A stretch of DNA of 64,000 nucleotides from Lichenicoccus sp965277665. Lineage in GTDB: Bacteria > Pseudomonadota > Alphaproteobacteria > Acetobacterales > Acetobacteraceae. This document shows, piece by piece, positions 60,424 through 64,000 of the stretch. Within the stretch, counting starts at the first letter, position 1. Each line of letters begins with the position of its first letter. The translations under genes were made by a program, and so were the position numbers. The DNA lies in NCBI RefSeq assembly GCF_965277665.1, contig NZ_OZ255835.1, positions 3,100,001 through 3,164,000 on the forward strand, read 5' to 3'. The notes under the pieces are model-generated. The model had not been told where the DNA came from. It searched no databases and worked only from the letters and a program-made list of their open reading frames with translations.

Positions 60424-61163
60424 CAGGACGGCTCACCGGACGCACGGCGATCATCACGGCGGCGGGCCAGGGCATCGGCCGGGCGGCGGCCCTCGCCTGC
60501 GCGCGCGAGGGTGCGCAGGTGATCGCCACCGACATCGATGACGCCAAGCTCGACGCGCTGGCCGCCGCGTCCGGCATCGTACGGCGCCGGCTCGACGTGC
60601 TGGACGCCGATGCGATCAGGCGCTTTGCCGCCGACGTGCAGGCGCCGGATATCCTGTTCAACTGCGCGGGGTTCGTGCATGCCGGCAGCATCCTGGACTG
60701 CGACGACGACGCGTTCGACTTCTCCTTCGCGCTCAACGTCCGCGCGATGTACCGGATGATCCGCGCGATCCTGCCCGGCATGCTCGAGCGACGGCGCGGT
60801 TCGATCATCAACATGGCGTCGGTCGCCTCCAGCGTCATCGCGGTGCCGAACCGCTTCGCCTATGGCGCCAGCAAGGCGGCGGTGATCGGCCTGACCAAGT
60901 CGGTGGCGCTGGACTATGTGACGCACGGCATCCGCGCCAACGCGATCTGTCCGGGAACCGTCGACAGCCCGTCGCTGCAGGACCGCATGCGGGCGCAAGG
61001 CGACTACGAGACCGCGCGCGCCGGCTTTCTCGCCCGCCAGCCGATGGGACGGCTCGGCACGCCGGAAGAGATCGGCGAATTGGTGGTGTTCCTGGCCAGC
61101 GATGACTCCGCTTTCATGACGGGGAATGCAGTAGTCGTCGATGGAGGATGGTCGAATGCATGA
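60420..61163 (+). CDS. SDR, 2-keto-3-deoxy-L-fuconate dehydrogenase-like
   Basis: Classical SDR of 247 residues: TAAGQGIGRAAA at 13-24, Asp in ATDIDDAKLDAL giving NAD preference, NCAG near 81, catalytic MASVASSV and YGASKAAVIGLTKSVALDY near 148, and C-terminal MTGNAVVVDGGW. ICPGTVDSPSLQDRM and the overall pattern resemble the DHRS6/2-keto-3-deoxy-L-fuconate dehydrogenase group. The next gene encodes an FAH-family hydrolase, the usual following step. A type A element begins within its stop codon. Confidence 0.85.
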   Translation: MTGRLTGRTAIITAAGQGIGRAAALACAREGAQVIATDIDDAKLDALAAASGIVRRRLDVLDADAIRRFAADVQAPDILFNCAGFVHAGSILDCDDDAFDFSFALNVRAMYRMIRAILPGMLERRRGSIINMASVASSVIAVPNRFAYGASKAAVIGLTKSVALDYVTHGIRANAICPGTVDSPSLQDRMRAQGDYETARAGFLARQPMGRLGTPEEIGELVVFLASDDSAFMTGNAVVVDGGWSNA

Positions 61164-61318
61164 GACGGTTCGGGAATGCGCTATGCCGGTCATCCGACGC
61201 GCCTTTCTGCGCTTCCGGTGCTCACGGCCGGACGGCCGCTCCGCTCCGGTTCTCGAAAGACGCGACGGGCGGCGCCACAGGCGCCTCTGACACGGCCTAG
61301 CACATTCTCGAACCGTCT
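61163..61318. repeat. Type A palindromic element, copy 3
   Basis: 156 bp between the SDR stop and the FAH-family gene. Left arm starts AGACGGTTCGGGAATGCGCT; the right arm ends in CGAACCGTCT, with about 25 of 29 positions paired. The interior has palindromic CGGCCGGACGGCCG and GGCGCC-aca-GGCGCC hairpins and the shared GCTCCGCTCCGGTTCTCGA segment. Ends 31 bp before the next ATG, the same spacing as copy 2 to cbpA. Confidence 0.8.
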
Positions 61319-61349
61319 CTGCCTTTTCGAGGTTTAAGGAAAGATCAAG

Positions 61350-62198
61350 ATGAAGCTGCTTCGTTATGGTCCACGTGGCCAGGAAAAACCCGGGTTGCTG
61401 GATGCGGACGGGCACATTCGCGATATCTCGGCGCATGTCGGTGATGTTGCGGGGGCGGTGCTGGAACCGGCTTCCCTGCAACGGCTGGCAGCGCTTGATC
61501 CGGCTTCGTTGCCGCTGGTCGATGGTTCGCCGCGGATCGGGCCGTGCGTCGGGCGGGTCGGGAAGTTTATCTGCATCGGGCTGAACTATGCCGACCACGC
61601 CGCCGAGACCGGGGCCAAGATCCCCGGCGAGCCCATCATCTTCATGAAGGCGACCAGCGCGATCACCGGGCCGAACGATCCGGTGATCATTCCGCGCCAG
61701 TCGGAAAAGACCGACTGGGAGGTCGAGCTCGGCGTGGTGATCGGCAGCGAGGCGCGCTACGTCGCCGAGTCCGACGCGCTGGCGCATGTCGCGGGCTATT
61801 GCCTGGTCAACGACGTCTCGGAGCGTGCGTTCCAGACCGAGCGCGGCGGGCAATGGACCAAGGGCAAGTCCGCCGACAGCTTCGGCCCGATCGGCCCGTG
61901 GCTGGTGACACGCGACGAGATCGCCGACCCGCAAGCGCTGTCGATGTGGCTCAGCGTCGACGGCGTCATGCGCCAGGACGGCTCGACGCGGACGATGATC
62001 TTTGGGGTGAAGACCCTGGTGTCGTACCTGTCGCGGTTCATGAGCCTGCAGCCGGGCGACATCATCTCCACCGGCACGCCACCCGGCGTCGGCATGGGCG
62101 TGAAGCCGACGCCGGTGTACCTCCGGCCCGGCCAGACCATCCGCCTCGGCATCCAGGGGCTGGGCGAGCAGACCCAGGTGACCGAAGCCGCGGCGTGA
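61350..62198 (+). CDS. Fumarylacetoacetate hydrolase family, 2,4-diketo-3-deoxy-sugar acid hydrolase-like
   Basis: Metal-dependent C-C hydrolase of 282 residues. The FAH core has FICIGLNYADHAAETGAKIP, PIIFMKATSAITGPNDPVII, metal-binding DWEVELGVVIG (Glu pair and Asp) and a GDIISTGTPPGVGMG end. Close relatives split 2,4-diketo-3-deoxy-L-fuconate or L-rhamnonate into pyruvate and L-lactate, which fits the SDR upstream. AAGGAA near 61337 serves as ribosome site. Stop overlaps the second GntR gene by one base (TGATG). Confidence 0.88.
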   Translation: MKLLRYGPRGQEKPGLLDADGHIRDISAHVGDVAGAVLEPASLQRLAALDPASLPLVDGSPRIGPCVGRVGKFICIGLNYADHAAETGAKIPGEPIIFMKATSAITGPNDPVIIPRQSEKTDWEVELGVVIGSEARYVAESDALAHVAGYCLVNDVSERAFQTERGGQWTKGKSADSFGPIGPWLVTRDEIADPQALSMWLSVDGVMRQDGSTRTMIFGVKTLVSYLSRFMSLQPGDIISTGTPPGVGMGVKPTPVYLRPGQTIRLGIQGLGEQTQVTEAAA

Positions 62199-62932
62199 TG
62201 GGGGGCCGACCCGCGCTGTTCTCGCGTATCGAGCAGGCGCCGAACCTCACCGGCGGCCTGATCGAGACGCTGGTGGCGCAGATCGAGTGCGGGCAGCTCG
62301 CCCCGGGCCAACGCCTGCCGACCGAGCAGGCGATCGTCGCGGCCACGGGGGTCAGCCGCACCGTGGTGCGCGAGGCGCTGGCGTCACTGCGCGCGCGCGG
62401 CCTGATCACCACGCGCCAGGGTCTCGGCGCCTTCGTCGCCGACCACACCACGCGACGCTCCTTCACCATCGACGGCGCCGACAACACCCTGGCGGACACG
62501 CTCAGCGTGCTGGAACTGCGCATGAGCATCGAGGTGGAGGCGGCCGGGCTCGCAGCAGGGCGTCGGTCGGCTGCCGATCTCGCGGACATCCGACGGCATT
62601 TCGAGGTGGTCTCGGCGGCCAAGGGCGACGCCGGCGCCGGCGCGGACGAGGATTTCGCCTATCACCGCGCGATCCTGGCGGCGACGCAAAATGCGTATTT
62701 CACCCGGGTGTTCGACGTGTTCGGCAGCCACATCATCCCGCGTCAGCGCGTGCGCCTGGAGGGCATGCCGGACGCCGAGCTGGCCGCTTACAAGGAACGG
62801 CTGCGTCGCGAACATCTGGCGATCCTGCAAGCCATAGAGGCGGCCGATCCGGCTGCCGCACGGCAGGCGGCGCACGATCATCTGGCCCGCAGCCGGGCCT
62901 ATTTCTCGACCAGGCTCGAAGCCGGACAATAA
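62198..62932 (+). CDS. GntR-family regulator, FCD subfamily (2)
   Basis: A 244-residue FCD-type repressor. DNA-binding domain: GQRLPTEQAIVAATGVSRTV then EALASLRARGLITTRQGLGAF near 30-80. FCD domain: LELRMSIEVEAAGLAAG, DEDFAYHRAILAATQNAYF and REHLAILQAIEAADPAAARQ. It is the second regulator of this class within 2.5 kb and is coupled to the hydrolase gene. Either both read different intermediates of one pathway or one serves the LarA/dehydrogenase end; the sequence does not decide. Confidence 0.92.
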   Translation: MGGRPALFSRIEQAPNLTGGLIETLVAQIECGQLAPGQRLPTEQAIVAATGVSRTVVREALASLRARGLITTRQGLGAFVADHTTRRSFTIDGADNTLADTLSVLELRMSIEVEAAGLAAGRRSAADLADIRRHFEVVSAAKGDAGAGADEDFAYHRAILAATQNAYFTRVFDVFGSHIIPRQRVRLEGMPDAELAAYKERLRREHLAILQAIEAADPAAARQAAHDHLARSRAYFSTRLEAGQ

Positions 62933-63010
62933 CCGGATCAACGCCCCGACCTGCGTCGCCCATCTCTGCCAGACGGCACGCCGGGCCTGCCCGATCGAAG
63001 CCGGCCCTCG

Positions 63011-64000
63011 TCAGCGCTGCTCGGCCGCGATGCGCTGTCGGCGGCTCGCCAGCGCATCGTTCGAGGCAACCGGGGCGGCGTAGGGGCCGGTCATGTCATC
63101 GACGCCGAGTGCCAGCAGGGCCTCCGCCTGTTCGCGCGCGGTCACGCCGTAGGCGACGGTGCGCGCCCGGATCGAGCGCGCGAACAGCACCGCCGCCTCC
63201 ACCAGCACGTCGGAGTTACCGGCCTGTGCGGTGGTCTCGGTGAAGCCGCGATCGAGATGCAGCCGGGTCAGCGGCAGGCGCAGCATGCGCTGCAGCATGA
63301 AGGTCTCGATGCGGATATGCGCGCCGAGCCCCATGCCGAGCTCGCGCAGACGGTGCAGGCTCTCCACCTCGGCGAGGCTGTCGGGCTCCTCCAGCGTTAC
63401 CTCGCACTGCGCCGGGTCGGCGCCCACCTCGAGCAGCAGATCGTGAATGCTGGTCACGATGCCGCGGTCGGTGAACGCCGAGGCGTGCACGGACGCACTG
63501 AACACGACCGGATAGGTGGTCTGCTTCCACAGGCTCGATTGCAGCAGCGCCAGCCGCAGGTCCCGCAGCTGGCCTTCGACCCGCTCGGCGAGCGACACCT
63601 CGTCGTGCTCGCCCTCGTGCCGCGCATCCCTCTGGCGCCGCGCGCGCACCGCGACCGCACCGCCCCGGAACGCGGAGCCGGCGAGGCTGAAGAACAGGCC
63701 ATACCTGACCTCGCGCAACTGCCGTTCCACCGCTTCCGAGGGAGCCGCGGGCGCCGGCGGTTCCAGGCTGCCCTGGAACAGGCGGAAGATGCCGGTGCCG
63801 GCGGACTTCGCCTCGTACATCGCGATATCGGCGCGATGCAGCAGGTCGGAGAAGTTGTCGCTGTGCGCGGGATACAGCGCGCTGCCGACACAGCCCGCCA
63901 TCTGGATCGAATTGCCGTCGATGACGAATTCGTCCTTGAACACGGTCAGCAGGCGTTCGGCAAACGCCCTGAGATCGTCGGCGGAGATCGCGCCCACCTG
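63011..64000 (-). CDS. GGDEF-EAL family protein with degenerate EAL domain, 5' end outside window
   Basis: At least 328 residues, entering from the right edge. The first part is the end of a GGDEF domain (VGSALYPAHSDNFSDLLHRADIAMYEAKSAG). The rest aligns with an EAL phosphodiesterase fold, but the catalytic motifs are missing. Where an EAL triplet is expected it reads GGAVAVRARR, LEEPDSLAEVE replaces the TE/DTIE region and MGLGAHIRIE replaces the DDFGTG loop. It probably binds or no longer binds cyclic di-GMP rather than degrading it. The GGDEF active site lies outside the window. Confidence 0.8.
   Translation of the reverse strand, partial: QVGAISADDLRAFAERLLTVFKDEFVIDGNSIQMAGCVGSALYPAHSDNFSDLLHRADIAMYEAKSAGTGIFRLFQGSLEPPAPAAPSEAVERQLREVRYGLFFSLAGSAFRGGAVAVRARRQRDARHEGEHDEVSLAERVEGQLRDLRLALLQSSLWKQTTYPVVFSASVHASAFTDRGIVTSIHDLLLEVGADPAQCEVTLEEPDSLAEVESLHRLRELGMGLGAHIRIETFMLQRMLRLPLTRLHLDRGFTETTAQAGNSDVLVEAAVLFARSIRARTVAYGVTAREQAEALLALGVDDMTGPYAAPVASNDALASRRQRIAAEQR

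Noticed and set aside
1..64000. tRNA, rRNA, CRISPR arrays, integrase or prophage
   Set aside because: No cloverleaf-like clusters ending in CCA context, no regularly spaced repeats and no integrase, capsid or terminase motifs were seen by reading; short ncRNAs could be missed without a covariance search.

Overview
The window is high-GC (about 70% by eye), gene-dense DNA with GTG and TTG starts and many ATGA/GTGA/TGATG overlaps. It looks like an alphaproteobacterial chromosome. The gene mix (GspC/L/M-type type II secretion, bacteriophytochrome, AlgI-like MBOAT, CbpA/CbpM) and the short 'ggggtctggggc' hairpin repeats between genes suggest an Acetobacteraceae-like organism. That placement is inference from style, not a search. 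No tRNA, rRNA, CRISPR array, transposase or integrase was seen.

Layout. 0-5 kb: threonine aldolase (cut by the window edge), FolD, a YciE/YciF-type ferritin-like protein, a small lipoprotein, a glycosyltransferase and a lytic transglycosylase. 5-11 kb: the first half of a type II secretion system (GspG, prepilin peptidase, GspE, F, H, I, J). 11-13.6 kb: CbpA-CbpM chaperone pair and an iron-type alcohol dehydrogenase. 13.7-22 kb: GNAT/CelD-like acetyltransferase, ABC-F ATPase, MBOAT plus SGNH-like acylation pair, a DenD-like dehydrogenase and an MFS transporter. 22-34 kb: three hybrid histidine kinases (a frameshifted bacteriophytochrome, a CHASE3 kinase and a five-PAS/GAF kinase), interrupted by a ParD antitoxin with a truncated ParE and by GDP-rhamnose-type synthesis genes (Gmd and an Rmd-like reductase). 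34-40.5 kb: aldehyde dehydrogenase, drug-efflux MFS, a lower-GC HNH nuclease, a knot of overlapping small ORFs, an M48 protease and a methyltransferase. 40.5-46.2 kb: the second half of the type II secretion system (GspL, M, C/N, D, K) on the minus strand. 46-51 kb: PfkB kinase, SDR, DoxX-like protein, HDAC-family deacetylase and LarA-like racemase. 51-63 kb: a catabolic block with a beta-hydroxyacid dehydrogenase, a potassium channel, a ribose-type sugar ABC importer, a GlcD-like FAD dehydrogenase, two FCD-type GntR regulators, a 2-keto-3-deoxy-sugar-acid-type SDR and a fumarylacetoacetate hydrolase family enzyme. 63-64 kb: a degenerate GGDEF-EAL protein running off the end.

How the parts fit. 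The two Gsp clusters together supply nearly all parts of one type II secretion machine. The 53-63 kb genes can be read as import of a sugar, its oxidation to a diketo-deoxy acid and cleavage to pyruvate plus lactate; the LarA homologue and the GlcD-like enzyme could recover the lactate. Two nearly identical TTGTATGATAACA boxes, at 51.1 and 58.2 kb, are candidate GntR operators joining the two ends of this block.

The least explained structure is in the spacers. Three long-armed palindromic elements of about 160 bp (type A) keep their arms complementary although the arm sequence differs between copies. Four multi-hairpin repeats of up to about 120 bp (type B) also occur; one appears to supply the start of a permease gene and another the end of a DoxX-like gene.
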